Source of the DNA: Arachnopeziza araneosa
Taxonomy: Eukaryota; Ascomycota; Leotiomycetes; Helotiales; Arachnopezizaceae
Assembly (NCBI GenBank): GCA_003988855.1
Contig: QYAI01000062.1
Location: 1-64,000, forward strand
Direction of reading: 5' to 3'
Length of the DNA stretch: 64,000 nt
The stretch's first letter is position 1; each line of letters opens with the position of its first letter. Of the stretch, positions 11,643-22,405 are shown piece after piece. The notes below the pieces were generated by a model. The model worked only from the letters and a program-made list of their open reading frames with translations. It did no database searches and was not told the origin of the DNA. Position numbers and translations under genes: made by a program.

Positions 11643-12170
11643 TCAAGAATAATAGTCGATCCCACTCTGTAGGGAGTCCGTAATGACCTGCACGGCCTGA
11701 TTTGCCTGGGTCGATAGACTTGGATCGACTGCCGGAAGCAGCAGCGCACTGTACGACAAGTGATCGCTCAACAAGGTCTGCAGAGCGTTCAAGATTGCCG
11801 CATCGAACAGGCCAAACAAGGACTTCTTCTGCTTGACTATGTTGACGGCGATGGGGTTATCGACGACGAGCGTCTTCTGCACGAGGGCGATGATCGAGGC
11901 AGAGTCGGCTTTGGAAAAGACGGCGAGGTTTTGCGCGTCGTAGTAGCCGGCGCGGTTGCTGGTGTGGACGGCCATGAAGGCCGTGGTGATCCCCATCATC
12001 TGCAAGGCGCCGAAGAGACCACCGCTGTAGGAGTTGAGGGAGGATGTCAAGGACTTGACGGCATTGTCGAAGAAGGTGATGTCGTTCATGACGGTATTTG
12101 CACTGGATCGTGGAATGATGGGAGCAGCAATGGCCGCCGCCACAAAGAGGAAGACTGGTTTGAAGAGCAT
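11643..12170 (-). CDS. HsbA-like secreted hydrophobic-surface-binding / cell-wall protein
   Basis: Single-exon gene, 175 aa. It has a signal peptide (MLFKPVFLFVAAAIAAP) with a likely dibasic-free cleavage near residue 18. The rest is an all-alpha, Ala/Ser-rich domain typical of the HsbA (hydrophobic surface-binding protein A) / cell wall mannoprotein 1 family: an ITFFDNAVKSLTSSLNSY start, an internal region of paired helices, then QANQAVQVITDSLQSGI near the end. It has no cysteines and no GPI signal. In Aspergillus, HsbA binds hydrophobic surfaces and recruits cutinase-like enzymes; by analogy this protein may aid attachment to cuticle or surfaces. The complementary plus-strand frame (11760-12179) is a G+C-driven shadow. 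Confidence 0.8.
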   Translation of the reverse strand: MLFKPVFLFVAAAIAAPIIPRSSANTVMNDITFFDNAVKSLTSSLNSYSGGLFGALQMMGITTAFMAVHTSNRAGYYDAQNLAVFSKADSASIIALVQKTLVVDNPIAVNIVKQKKSLFGLFDAAILNALQTLLSDHLSYSALLLPAVDPSLSTQANQAVQVITDSLQSGIDYYS

Positions 12171-12212
12171 CTTGAATGAGAGCCGAGCGGATGAGGTGGA
12201 TGTATAGTGCTA

Positions 12213-12249
12213 CAAAGTATGGATATGCCGCGTTGCAAAGTATGGATAT
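12213..12249. repeat. 14-bp direct repeat upstream of the HsbA-like gene
   Basis: CAAAGTATGGATAT occurs at 12213-12226 and 12236-12249, with a 23-base period, 43-79 bases upstream of the start codon. It could be a duplicated regulatory site or a small leader duplication. Confidence 0.7.
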
Positions 12250-14077
12250 CGGCCGTGCTGGAGAGGAAACAGACAATGATTGAAGGCTGAGCGAGGCTTA
12301 AAGATGAAAGCTGGAGAAGACACAGACTTCATACTCGGATCTCTCTCAAAGTTGCACGAATTTTGTACTTTTCAGCCTCGTACAGACTCCATCGCAAGAC
12401 GCCTTTGCTGATCTCCGCAGAGGCTTAGATGGATGCACGGACTTTGCGGGAGACACTACTCACGCCGTTCAGTCGACCGACAGACGATTGTCTGGAGAAG
12501 CCGCTCGAGGACCTGGTTGTGCGAGCAAGGCCAGCAGCGCGCAATGCGGAGAGACCAGAGAACCAGAACTATTGAATGAACAGGCCATCTGAAAACTTGG
12601 AGCCAAGATCATCAGCGCAATAGTATGGTGCTGAAGCCAACTTCAAGATGCCAAAGAGGAATCTCAAGGTGATCAGACCGTGTGCTTTGGCAAGTGAAGT
12701 TTTTGGTCGGATGCGTCGGGGACGATGATTTGGATGGTTCTTCAGCTCGGATGCAGGAACTGTAGAGTATGCAGGGACGATATGCACGTCAAGCAGCTAA
12801 CTGGAAGTAGAATCTGTATACCAGTGGAATTTCCACAGCTGATGTTCTTCCACTGTCCACGCTGGCGAGACTCTCTGAAGCAGCACCTAAGAGTCCTGAA
12901 CTGAGCCGGCGTAAAGATAGGTTCTTCCAGAAGATGCGAATTCTGATCGATGATTCCCGGAAGAGGTTGGCGGGCGAGTAGGTCAGGGGCAAGGTGATGA
13001 CGGGCTCCGGCGAAGACGAGCTAATCCAACGCCCATCGAGGGTTCGCGCAACACGTTGATATCATCCAGCTTTGACACAGATGCGTTGATGTGTCGTCCA
13101 TCACTCCACATCACCAGCGATGTGGCCGAGCCCCGCTTGGACGGGACGTGGACGGGGTGAACAGGTGGAGTATGAAGGACGACGCCGCGAGATCCCCGAC
13201 TGCAGGGAAATCTTCTTGAAGAAGTTTATCACGCATGCGCTGGTCGGAGAGACGTGCAATCGACCAAGACAGATGTGGGCGCTGTCGTGATAGCGCTTGA
13301 TCACAGCCGGTGCAGGTCTAGATAGGTTCGACTAAGACACCTAGTTTGTCCAGCTTCAGTGACACAGGCAGAGAGAGATCTTTGCTTTGAGCGAGGATGG
13401 GACGAGAAAATGAAAATAGGAAAACAAAGCCAGGATTTGTAATCTAAACCCATCACTCCACCTGACTTCTTTATTGCGCTTTGCAACTTGATCTCAAGAC
13501 TATCTCCCACAGGATAGCGTCGTGGCTTGATATATTCTGGACTAGAAGCGGAAACATGAAGTCGAACTAATAGAGCAAGCTGAAATTTGATCGATTCTTG
13601 AATATATAACTCGAAATATAAACTTAACGAGATCTTGCCACTAGGCTTTTGAATAATCTTCTGTGTGAAATGGCCAATATCAGAGGTTGCCAACATATCT
13701 CCCGAGCAAAAACATAAGCTGGAAGATCTCTAAGAGTATCCAGTACTCCTCAACAGTGAGCCAAAATTGATATCTTAATTTTGCGTACATGATCCAACAG
13801 AGACTCTCTAGATGATAATATTCCGGTTACCAGTTATCCTACCTCCAACGCCGATCCCAAATCCCAAACCGAGCCCATTTCAATCTATTTCGCTCGCGAA
13901 CGCCGGACCAATGGCCTGATACCTCAGGATTAATTATTAGTATACAGTATCTCGTACTTGACGCTCCGCAAGCCCTCCAGGAGCCACCGCAGAAGCAGGT
14001 CAAGAAGTGTTGGATATCCTGGGATCGAATAGTAGCTAGACGATTCCTTCGATTTCGATGACCAAATCCTAATTCTC
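12250..14077. other. Long intergenic stretch, no gene recognised
   Basis: About 1.8 kb containing only short open frames without family features or a convincing exon chain on either strand. The first few hundred bases are the promoter of the HsbA-like gene; the last part is the 3' flank of the membrane-protein gene at 14078. Confidence 0.4.
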
Positions 14078-15007
14078 TTATTCAAAACTTCGTTGGGCAA
14101 GACCTGATAGGATTAGAATACGCGTGACGCAACTCGGGAAAGAAACTTACCGCAAGTCACCAGTGTAACAGCAAAGAACACGGTATCCGCTCCACATAAC
14201 CATGTAGCTGCCCTTAATGCTCTGATTGCAGGAATTTGACCGACAAGCGAATTGACCAGGGCTACCTGCTCAGCCGTGAAGGAATCTGCCACTGCTGTTT
14301 CTGCAGCATCCCAAGCTTGACACTCTTGAACGAAGAGTGAGAACGATGCAATCCAAACCCCTAGGGCAATAAATTCAATACCCCTAAATTATCAGCAAAG
14401 TCCACACAAAATGACGGCCTCCACGGCAGTGGTCCCCGAAGGGCCAGCGGAGCGTCTCCCATAGTTATAAATGTTAGGAAAGACGTCTCTTTGCCCTTCA
14501 GTCTCTCTAATGTGGCCGTATTTGCTCGTGGGAATATCTGGCAGGAGGACATACAAATGCACATATCGGTGGTAAGCTTTCGGAAACCTCGATTCGATGA
14601 CAAATATCTTCAACTGTCAGCGGAGCCTGAGAATGAGCGACCAATATACATATATCATCAAAACAATCGTCCACCCAAATGCGAGAATACTCGAAGCTGA
14701 CTGGTAAGCTTAACTCTTCTATCAAGATCGAACATACCTAAAGTATGGCCCTATTTTATTAGTTACATTCTCAACGACAGCAGTTTCCTACTTACATAAT
14801 CGGCTCCAAACGTATTTACCACATATGCAGCCAAAGCCAGCGCAACAAAGGACAGAATCTGATAGATTAGCATCATCCCAACTCGATCAAAAGTCTTACA
14901 AGTTGGAGAGGGCGCATCAACGTCACCCAAAACGGTATCCTCGACACCTGAGGTCGTTCTGGAAGCTCTTGCGGATACAACGAAGTTTCGCTCACTGGTA
15001 AATCCAT
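14078..15007 (-). CDS. Small four-TM membrane protein, MARVEL-like (approximate model)
   Basis: Assembled by splicing; no single exon is long. Start ATG at 15007 (MDLPVSETSLYPQELPERPQ). A 41-base intron (about 14899-14859, GTAAGA...CTAATCTATCAG) joins VTLMRPLQL to TM1 (ILSFVALALAAYVVNTFGADY). TM2 (SILAFGWTIVLMIYVYWSL) follows another intron; either one 95-base intron or two introns around a 13-nt microexon (GGCCATACTTTAG) keep frame. TM3 (GIEFIALGVWIASFSLFVQE) and TM4 (WLCGADTVFFAVTLVTC) lie in one exon near 14390-14150, and a last short exon ends at TAA 14078. Spacing of four helices, with short N-terminus and no long loops, resembles fungal MARVEL-type proteins. Function is unknown. The junction between TM2 and TM3 (14640-14395) is unresolved. 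Confidence 0.55.
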
Positions 15008-15635
15008 CTTGGCCTAAAGAATGTTCTTTGAGGATGATCGCAGAGCTTCCTCTAGCTTAAGTAGATTCGACGCATAATTGCAAGCACAACAAGAGAACGC
15101 ATGACATCAGAACAAAGTTCCAACAGAATCACGCACAGAAGAAGATCGACGTTATGTGTGTGGGGTCTAGGATTTGACCCTGGAGACGAGAGGTAAGGGT
15201 GGCATTTGCAACAAATAAAGTTTGAAAAGGAGAATTACAGCGAACAATAAGACGAGATGAAAAAAAGGCATAATCATCGTCCGAACTTGATTCCAATGAT
15301 TGCTACCTTATGCTCCGTGTCCAGGTTTCGCAGCAAAAAGGACTGGAAGGTCAAAGACAATGCCACCCCAAATCGGAAGAACCAGCTAAAAAGAGGTCAA
15401 AAACCACAAATATCACATACCCCATTCGCTGTCGTAAAGTATACAAAATCGGCAGTTGGATCAGCTTTAGGATATACCACCACCCAAACGAAATATGATC
15501 TGCTCAACCAGGTTTTGGCTGTTCCATTACTCTGCAAAGCCGCACCTCGTACCTCGGATCTGAACTCCACACCGCATCATGCTGCATCTCCATGTCCAAA
15601 CTCCATCTACGCCGTTTTCGTGCTTCATTATATCC
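15008..15635. other. Intergenic, no gene seen
   Basis: Promoter side of the MARVEL-like gene and 3' side of the relic at 15636. A plus-strand frame at 15257-15811 overlaps the relic antisense and has no family features. Confidence 0.35.
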
Positions 15636-16224
15636 TCATTGTAGTTCAGCAACTCTTCCGTATTGACTTGCGGATCCCAATTCCACTGGTGGCACCGGTG
15701 GTTGTAGATGCGCATCAGAGGCTTTTACATCATGCATCTCGTATGGTCCCGGAGAGTGCTGTGCAGCTCTGGAATACTGCCGTCTCCTCCAAAATAGAAA
15801 AGCTGCATTAGGGCCGCGATGACTCCAAGCGCTCCACCGATTCCTATTCCTGCTTTTGCTCCGCTCGATAAACCTGACGATTGAGATGCACCTGTATTTG
15901 AAGGAGGCCCTGTAGCAGTCGGGGAGGGGGTGGGTGAAGAATTGGTAGGCGTGGTGGATACCGTAGCAGATATGTCCCGCTGGACAAACGATTCCAGGAG
16001 AGTAGAAACCCCATCCTTCGAGCGGAGGAGCGGGCATCGGGGTTCCAGTTGTTGACGGCCAGCACTCGGGACCGTCTTGAGCGCCGTAATATGTGGTGCT
16101 GGCCGTGGTGCTCGCGAAGTAGCTTTGGTCTTGCCAGGCATTGGTACACGTACTACATTGCTGCACGAGCACCGTACACGATGGGGCAGGTCGTCAGGGG
16201 CCCGAGAACGGTTCGCGTTGCCAT
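15636..16224 (-). pseudogene. Frame-broken relic of a Cys-rich, Ser/Thr-stalk, single-pass membrane protein
   Basis: The minus strand carries consecutive parts of one protein type in changing frames. They are: a start MATRTVLGPLTT (ATG 16224); a Cys-rich ectodomain (CSTCTNAWQDQ, GPECWPSTTG, GWGFYSPGIVCPAGH); a Ser/Thr/Pro stalk (STTPTNSSPTPSPTATG); a membrane span (AGIGIGGALGVIAALM); and a basic stop-transfer plus cytoplasmic tail (FWRRRQYSRAAQ to GRVAELQ, stop at 15636). Frame changes are needed near 16180-16192 (C-run), 15965-15980 and 15791-15794 (T-run in coding sense; one base short). A 52-base intron could explain the middle break, but the other two look like indels. This domain order is common for fungal cell-surface proteins of unknown function. 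Either a pseudogene or an error-prone assembly stretch. Confidence 0.55.
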
Positions 16225-17291
16225 TGTGGAGGACAGGCTGAACGAATGTTTGGAGTAGTGTGCAGAGTAGTAGCAGGAGCTCCGGAGGGCGCCATTGTGA
16301 GAGTCGCGTTCCCCTGAAGTGTCAAACTGAAATCTGACATGGTGTTGTTGTAGGCTGCAACACTTCAAGTTTGCACGGCGCTTGGCACGACCGTCAAAGC
16401 CCGAAGCGATCTCGGGCCGACCCGCAGCCTCTCATCTGTGTTACACAACATCTAACTGTAAGAATTATTTATATCTTCACCTGCTGCAATAACCTATTGC
16501 CGCAAAACTCTGTTCATTGAAAATTTACTACTATCTCACGGCTAGATTGATTGAATGAGTTACATGGTACAAGAATGCCCAGCAGCTATTAATTCTGTCA
16601 GGATTTAGGTGTCATGCATTGTCTAGAGATAGACTAGCAAGTGCTAATTTAGCTAAACATACCGTCTAATAGCTTTGTCGATCTGTTCTCTTCTTGCTCC
16701 TTGCTCCTTGCTCCTTGCTTCTTGATTACCGCAAGCTCTGCTACTAAACTCAACAATTCATATGGCGGACCTATGCATCACTATCATGTAGTCCCATGGC
16801 TGAGGTGATATGGACAAGTAATTCTCTCCATATTGCTGCGCACATCTCTGAGCACGGGCACCGTCACATCTTGCTGTACGATCTTGGATGATTGAGCATC
16901 GAATTGCTGGTGCTCCATTCTGGTCCGTACTCTTTTTCGTAACCCGCAAAGAGGGTTCATGGACTCTTCACCATCTACAAAGCATCAAGGATCTGAGATG
17001 GATAGCGCAACACTGTGTTCTGGTTCAGAGACAACTATTAAATACATGAGACATCTCAAGTTGAACAATTTTGGCTGTCGTATTACATAAAAAGGTCCTG
17101 TAGTGGTGTTTGATACCAGTTTTCGGGTGGAGGGCGGTAACATCATAGTCCTCAAGTGCCTAACCTCCTCAAATCTCTCCTAATGTAAACGAGCTCTTTC
17201 ATCGACTCTAAATTGAGAATCTCTCTTCCGGGCGTTCTCTGGTCAGGACAAGCCACTAAATTCCACCTCCGCCGATTCCAGCTCGACTCAC
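16225..17291. other. Intergenic, no gene seen
   Basis: About 1.07 kb. It includes three and a half copies of CTTGCTC at 16692-16722. No convincing exon is visible on either strand. Confidence 0.4.
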
Positions 17292-18134
17292 TCACAGCTT
17301 ACTATCGACCCACGCTGGCTTCCTCTTCTCGACAAACGCCCTGACGCCCTCTTTCTGATTCTCACCACCTTCCATGCGGCGATACCAACCCTCGATCAAC
17401 AACCTTGTCGCCTCTTCAGCGCCGACGCCCTCCCAGCCCATCTTGACGCCCTCCCGACTCACGATGACGCTGTCGGGACTATTCGCCGCTACCAGGCGCG
17501 CCAGCTCCAGGGCTCCTTCAACCGCTTTCCCCTCCTCCACGACCGTGTTGACGAGCCCCCACTCCCTGGCCTCCGCTGCGCGCAGGTTCCGCCCGGTGAG
17601 CGCCATCTCCATGGCGCGCTGTCGGCCGACGGTCCTGACCAGCCGCGGGAGCGCGCCCGCCAGGGCAATGACGCCGACCTTGACCTCGGGCAGGGCAAAG
17701 ACGGCGGTGCGGTCCGCGACGACCATGTCGGCGTTGATGATCATCTCACAGCCGCCGCCCATGCAAGCTCCATGTACGGCTGCGATGACGGGTTTCTTCC
17801 CACTCCGCCGACTCAGTCCGCCGAACCCCGAGGCGGGCATGGCACGTGAGGTTCCTGGATTGCTGCCGGCCGTGGAGTTGTTGGATGCGTTCCATTCTTT
17901 CAGGTCCGCTCCCGCGCAGAAGGCGCGCCCTGCTCCCGTTACGATGCAGCACCGTAGTGTGGGCTGCGAGTCGTACCAATCATAGAGGTTAGCGAGTTGC
18001 CAGTGCGCGAGACCGTTGAGGCAGTTGAGATCTTCGGGGCGGTTGAGGGTTATCAGGAGGGTATTGGGTGTGGGAAAGGAAGCAAGTGCGTGGTGGACCG
18101 TTGGCGGTGGAGGAGTGAAGTTTGGAGTGCCCAT
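17292..18134 (-). CDS. Peroxisomal enoyl-CoA hydratase/isomerase family protein
   Basis: Single-exon crotonase-fold enzyme of 280 aa from ATG 18134 (MGTPNFTPPPP); an upstream in-frame extension to 18314 looks non-conserved. Crotonase signatures are clear: ITLNRPEDLNCLN near the N-terminus, oxyanion loop GRAFCAGADLKEW, then HGACMGGGCEMIINADMVVA, with Glu in the GGGCE position. LPEVKVGVIALAGALPRLV holds the second catalytic-Glu region. The C-terminus is SKL-stop, a canonical type 1 peroxisomal targeting signal, so it probably hydrates an enoyl-CoA in peroxisomal beta-oxidation or a branched/aromatic acid route. A permease gene lies 321 bases upstream on the same strand. Substrate cannot be read from sequence. 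High G+C in this gene generates long antisense frames. Confidence 0.9.
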   Translation of the reverse strand: MGTPNFTPPPPTVHHALASFPTPNTLLITLNRPEDLNCLNGLAHWQLANLYDWYDSQPTLRCCIVTGAGRAFCAGADLKEWNASNNSTAGSNPGTSRAMPASGFGGLSRRSGKKPVIAAVHGACMGGGCEMIINADMVVADRTAVFALPEVKVGVIALAGALPRLVRTVGRQRAMEMALTGRNLRAAEAREWGLVNTVVEEGKAVEGALELARLVAANSPDSVIVSREGVKMGWEGVGAEEATRLLIEGWYRRMEGGENQKEGVRAFVEKRKPAWVDSKL

Positions 18135-18455
18135 CTTGATGAGGTCATACGAAAAATCGGAGATGTGTTTAGGATTGTAATCAAAATCTAATTTGACATG
18201 GGATGTAAGATGTGGGCGTGAGATGTGCGGTTTAGTACTTTGAGATGAGCGAGGTGAGTGAGGTGAGATGAGGAGGTTCAAATCATGGTGGGGCATTCGA
18301 TACCTCGGTCTCACACTTTAAGCGAGACCGGAAAATCCGGGGTAAAGAGAATGGTCCGCAACTGTGCAGCACCAAAGTATGAAAAGAATTTCCGAGGGAG
18401 TATATTTATTCTGGTCATCTCAACTGCATCTACATCTTCTCCACCACGGCTCGAA

Positions 18456-20049
18456 TTAGAGAGCCTTTTGCTCAACGTGCAGAGACTTCTCTCCATTGAT
18501 TCCGGGAGACTCGATACCGCTCTCAACCGACTCTCCATCTTCATGCAGACCGTTGCTGATATCTTCAACTGGTGTGCTATAGAGACTGTCAGCAGAGTTT
18601 CGAGGAAGAGACCACATAACATACGCTTCCTTGGCAAAGATAACCCTGACCGAGACCCCGACAATGATCATGACGACGGTAAAGGCCGTGGCGTAGGGAA
18701 ACCCCCTCGGGTATCTGGGTGCTTGCACCGTCGGCCAGACCAGCAACGGGATCCACGCGTTGGTGCTCGTCGCGATGATCTGCATCAGGACCAAGGTGAT
18801 GGCTCTCTCCTCCGTGTCACCGCGATTCAGAGCGTTCACCCAGCTGTAGATTAGCGGCGTGACGGTTTGTACGACGGTGCCGACAACAAACGCATACCAC
18901 TTGGCACTCGAGGGAACCTTCCAGATATCCAGGATGATCAGGCTGGACAGGTTCACGAGACAGGCAAAGACCAGGGAGGCGGTACGGCCCCAGATCATAT
19001 CCGCACCGAAAGTGAGGATCCACAACGCGACGATGCCGACCAGAGGCTGGATGGTGCTGATGTTGTTGAGGGCCGGGGTGGAATACTTGTGGAGTGATTT
19101 CAGCCAGAGAAGAAAGCTTCCGCTCGCACCAGAGACTTGGAATCCGACGGTGAACCAGGCAACCAGGATATAGATCTGCTTTTGTGAGAAGACGCGCGTG
19201 AGGAGAGAGATTGAGAAGGGCAACGGCTTGACCTGTCCACCAGCTCTCTCAAATCGTGACCGAGCGAGCGCAATGTCCGCCTGCGAGAGCACTCTGAGAT
19301 TCGGCTTGTCGGGTGTGCCTGGGAAGATGAAGAACCCGAGTGGACCGAGTACCAGAGGGAAAACCGAAGTGATGATGAAATTCCATCGCCAGCCAGCGAG
19401 GCCATCCACTTTGTTGAGGTGTTTGGATGCTGCGGCTTGCAGGAGACCGGCGGTCAGGGTACCCAAGCTGAGAGCGCTGTGAAAGAATCCACCGCGACGC
19501 GCGAGTTCGTCGCCGCGGTACCAGGCGCCAATGACAAAGTGGATCCCGGAATCTTGAGAGGCATTAGTGACTGCTTATTCCCAAAAGTTAGGTTGCTCAC
19601 AGAAAGGTGCTTCGAAAAGACCGATGATGAATCGCAGAGCCATGAATTGGGCGTAGGTCTTGGCTCTGAACTGGATGAGAGTGAAAACACCCCAGCCGGT
19701 CTCCAAGATGGGGATGAGCCAGTACATGGGTATCTTTGGGAATAGATAGAGGAAGGGTATGAGGCCAATGACATTTGCGGCGACAAAAACCGTCTGGAAA
19801 TGGACAAGTTGATTACCATGAAAGTGGAGATCTTCCGTCATCCCAGAAACATAGGAGTTGTCTACTCAAGTTAGGACACATATCTTATGGGCTTTGCAAC
19901 TTACTGATGTTAGTTTGGTCAATGTACTTGACCCATAGCGCAATGAAAGAATAGACAATAACCAACAAGTCAAGCTTCAAGAGTAATTTCTTTTCGGCAG
20001 ACGTATCTGAGGGAGAGTACCAGTGATACCATCTTCTGACAGGAGCCAT
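18456..20049 (-). CDS. MFS permease of the anion:cation symporter (Dal5/Fen2-Liz1) type
   Basis: Three exons (20049-19905, 19861-19601, 19552-18456; 1503 nt, 500 aa). It has about 12 hydrophobic spans. The N-terminus has the ACS-family block YIDQTNINNSYVSGM, with conserved DQTN. Later segments FYSGIHFVIGAWYRGDELARR and APRYPRGFPYATAF match the fungal allantoate/pantothenate permease branch. It should import a small organic anion (pantothenate, ureidosuccinate, biotin precursor or similar) at the plasma membrane; the exact substrate is not determinable. The cytoplasmic tail (PVEDISNGLHEDGESVESG) is acidic and probably regulatory. It is co-directional with the enoyl-CoA hydratase gene; pantothenate supply for CoA would fit, but that is speculation. 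Confidence 0.85.
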
Positions 20050-21500
20050 TTTGATCACTTGAAGAGGTTGAGATCTATACGCGGTAACGACAATCAAGAA
20101 TCAATTCAGGAATCATCCCTACTTATGTATGAGCCCTGGAGATGAATTCTACAGTTCAGAGTTGAATCACGCGTCTTTCTCGAATCCAAGCCGTCTTCGA
20201 GGGCCTAGAACCGCCATCAAACCAAAATCGCTCTTTTAAACTCTTTTGATACTCCGTGTCGAATTCATGATATTCTCAACAGCCCGTCGCTGTCCTGTCA
20301 TAGGTTCAATGCACAAGCCACCAAGCACATCAGCCACTCTAACGAGCACGCACACACATGATTGCCGAGCAGCGAAAGAGAGGACAGAACAGATGACGAA
20401 AAAGACGATGCAAACACGTAATACACCTTGCAGAACTTCAACAACACATCAGCCATGCTGGGAGGTTGAAACCGGGAGTAAGAAACAAGCGAAAAGGTGG
20501 GATGAAGAGACAATCAGTTTCCGCGTTGCTGAGGTAATAAGAAACATGGTGAATGAAATGCCAGCGTCTTTCCGGAGATATGTCTCAATGAAACGCTGGA
20601 AGCAATCGAATGAGAATCTTTGGGACCGCACGTCTCTCCATCTCCGAGAACAATATCGCTGCTTTGGAACTCGAAATCGAGGAGAACAATTGCGCAATCA
20701 ATCTGACGACTCACGATCAGATCATCTCTGCCCTCGCAACTCCAAATCATCTCTTATCGCTGACCATCCTCTCGAACCGGCCTGTGGTCACTTCCAAACC
20801 AAATTTGGAGCAGATGACAACGGGCGTTGTGAATGCGCGATTGTCATTCATGTTACCCATGGACTCGGGATTAATTTTCCGAGCACCATAATAGGGGATC
20901 TATTTCGGCCTTGGCTACAATTTCCTTAGCGAATTTTGCCCGGGAATCAGTTTCTACTTCCTTACAGGTTCCTGAATGCGCAGATTTTGGGTCAAGCTCG
21001 TGAAGTAGTACTTCATACCCAGGGTAACAGGTGTAAAGTCTCCACGTCTGGGCCACACTAAATAGAGTATGTCTCATCGAATCCTAACTCACTGATCACG
21101 TAATTTATATTCCTCTTGAAGATGACTTGGTATAAGATACTTTTACAATATATCACATTGATTGTAGATTAATCTCGCTGGTACTGCTGATTAACGTGGA
21201 GAACGTCTACACCGCGAATCCGGCCCAATTCATAAAAAGGCAGCAACAAAGTCCAAGGAATGACAAAATGAGAAAGCCGTCCTCATCGCAGGATTTCCCA
21301 ACCATGATGCCACCGAGACAAAGAGGTTCTCACCACGAGACAGGGTCTTTAGAGCAATTAGCAGATCATCCAGGAGGTCCACAAAACGCCCTATAATCTG
21401 AGGAGGAAGAATCAAGACGAAGCTGCAACAGCGGATAGCTGAACATGTGGAACCACAAGCTAAGCTCACCCACTGCGAAGCGAGCGAAAATCAAGGGAAG
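20050..21500. other. Intergenic between permease promoter and repeat array
   Basis: About 1.45 kb. A plus-strand open frame at 20246-20929 (227 codons) has no recognisable domain, and the antisense frames in the same place are equally long, so I treat it as non-coding. Diverged remnants of the repeat family listed at 21500-22349 may begin here. Confidence 0.35.
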
Positions 21501-22349
21501 CGGCTCCTTAGAAGCGCCTCCTCCGGGATCTGAAAGGATTTCATGACCAGCCGAAATCCAGGAAAGACGACAGCAAAGTGCATGATATAGCGCAGCGACC
21601 ACGAAGACACGCAACTCGAACCGAGATTAGCTGTATCCATGTCCAGACACGGTTGAGGTCAATTGCGTGAGGACTTTCAGTTACCCTTCGTAAAGAGCTT
21701 GCAACTCGGAGTCACAGGGAGATATATGTTCAGGAGTATGAGCAGTTACTAAACGCACCCTGCCCCGATGCAGTGGAGTTCAACTGCTCAAAGAATTTCA
21801 GATTTCCCTCATCAGCAAAGACATGCAATTCGAATGACCACTCGAAACACCCAGGAATACAAAGAATTACGTGCAAGGGTAAATGACAGGCACAGAAGGC
21901 GTAGGAGAAAGCAAGGAAAAGATAAGCTACGTCTTTGCCCGATACTGCAGAGTCTACATGCACGTCAAAGTTCCACAGCTCGCGGAGTGCATATATGTGC
22001 GATTACATGGCACAAAGGGAACACATCCACGCCTATGAAGGAATGCGCTTCAATCGATGAGTCTCGCAGGAAAAAATTCAAAAGAGATAAATTCGTTAAA
22101 AACGTAAAGGATGGAGTTCCCTGCCCCGGCGCAGATAAATTCAATTGCGCAAAACCTTCACTAGGCCACTCGGCAAAGAGACATGCAAAAATTAGCCACC
22201 AACAGAGTTTAAGGACTCTGCAGTCACAGGATCTCAGAGAGGTTGCCGAAGAAAGATCGAAGAAATATCGAAGAAAGGAAGAGAGCTCCGTGCCCCAGAG
22301 CAGCGAGAGTCAATTGCCGGAGAACTTTTGCTACGCAAAGAAGCGCTGA
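21500..22349 (+). repeat. Array of diverged repeats with a decayed CP-x-x-V-x-x-NC coding motif
   Basis: At least five related units on the plus strand begin at Cys codons near 21640, 21761, 21936, 22122 and 22291, with a weaker one near 21520. Read in matching frames they give PCPDTVEVNC, PCPDAVEFNC, PDTAESTC, PCPGADKFNC and PCPRAARVNC. Several continue with an aromatic residue and a PSSAK-like step, then CNS or similar. Spacing is 121-186 bases. Frames are broken by stops (for example TAA inside unit 1) and by shifts between units, so no intact protein spans the array. The 193-codon frame at 21768-22349 crosses units in more than one frame and is not a natural gene. Best explained as a degraded tandem array of a small Cys-containing coding module. 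Confidence 0.6.
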
Positions 22350-22405
22350 ATCACACAGATTAAATTCCACAATCGTGGCAGATTCGTGACGTACTGCACT
22401 ATTCA

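Noticed and set aside
11760..12179. 139-codon plus-strand open frame opposite the HsbA-like gene
   Set aside because: It is the complement of a well-supported secreted protein gene; its Gly/Val/Asp-rich composition is that of a shadow.
17374..17985. 203-codon plus-strand frame opposite the enoyl-CoA hydratase
   Set aside because: G+C-rich antisense shadow of a gene with clear crotonase motifs.
20246..20929. 227-codon plus-strand frame
   Set aside because: No domain, no signal, overlapping antisense frames of similar length and no supporting introns; most likely chance.
21768..22349. 193-codon frame across the CP..NC repeat array
   Set aside because: It runs through successive repeat units in different relative frames, so it is a by-product of the array, not a natural protein.
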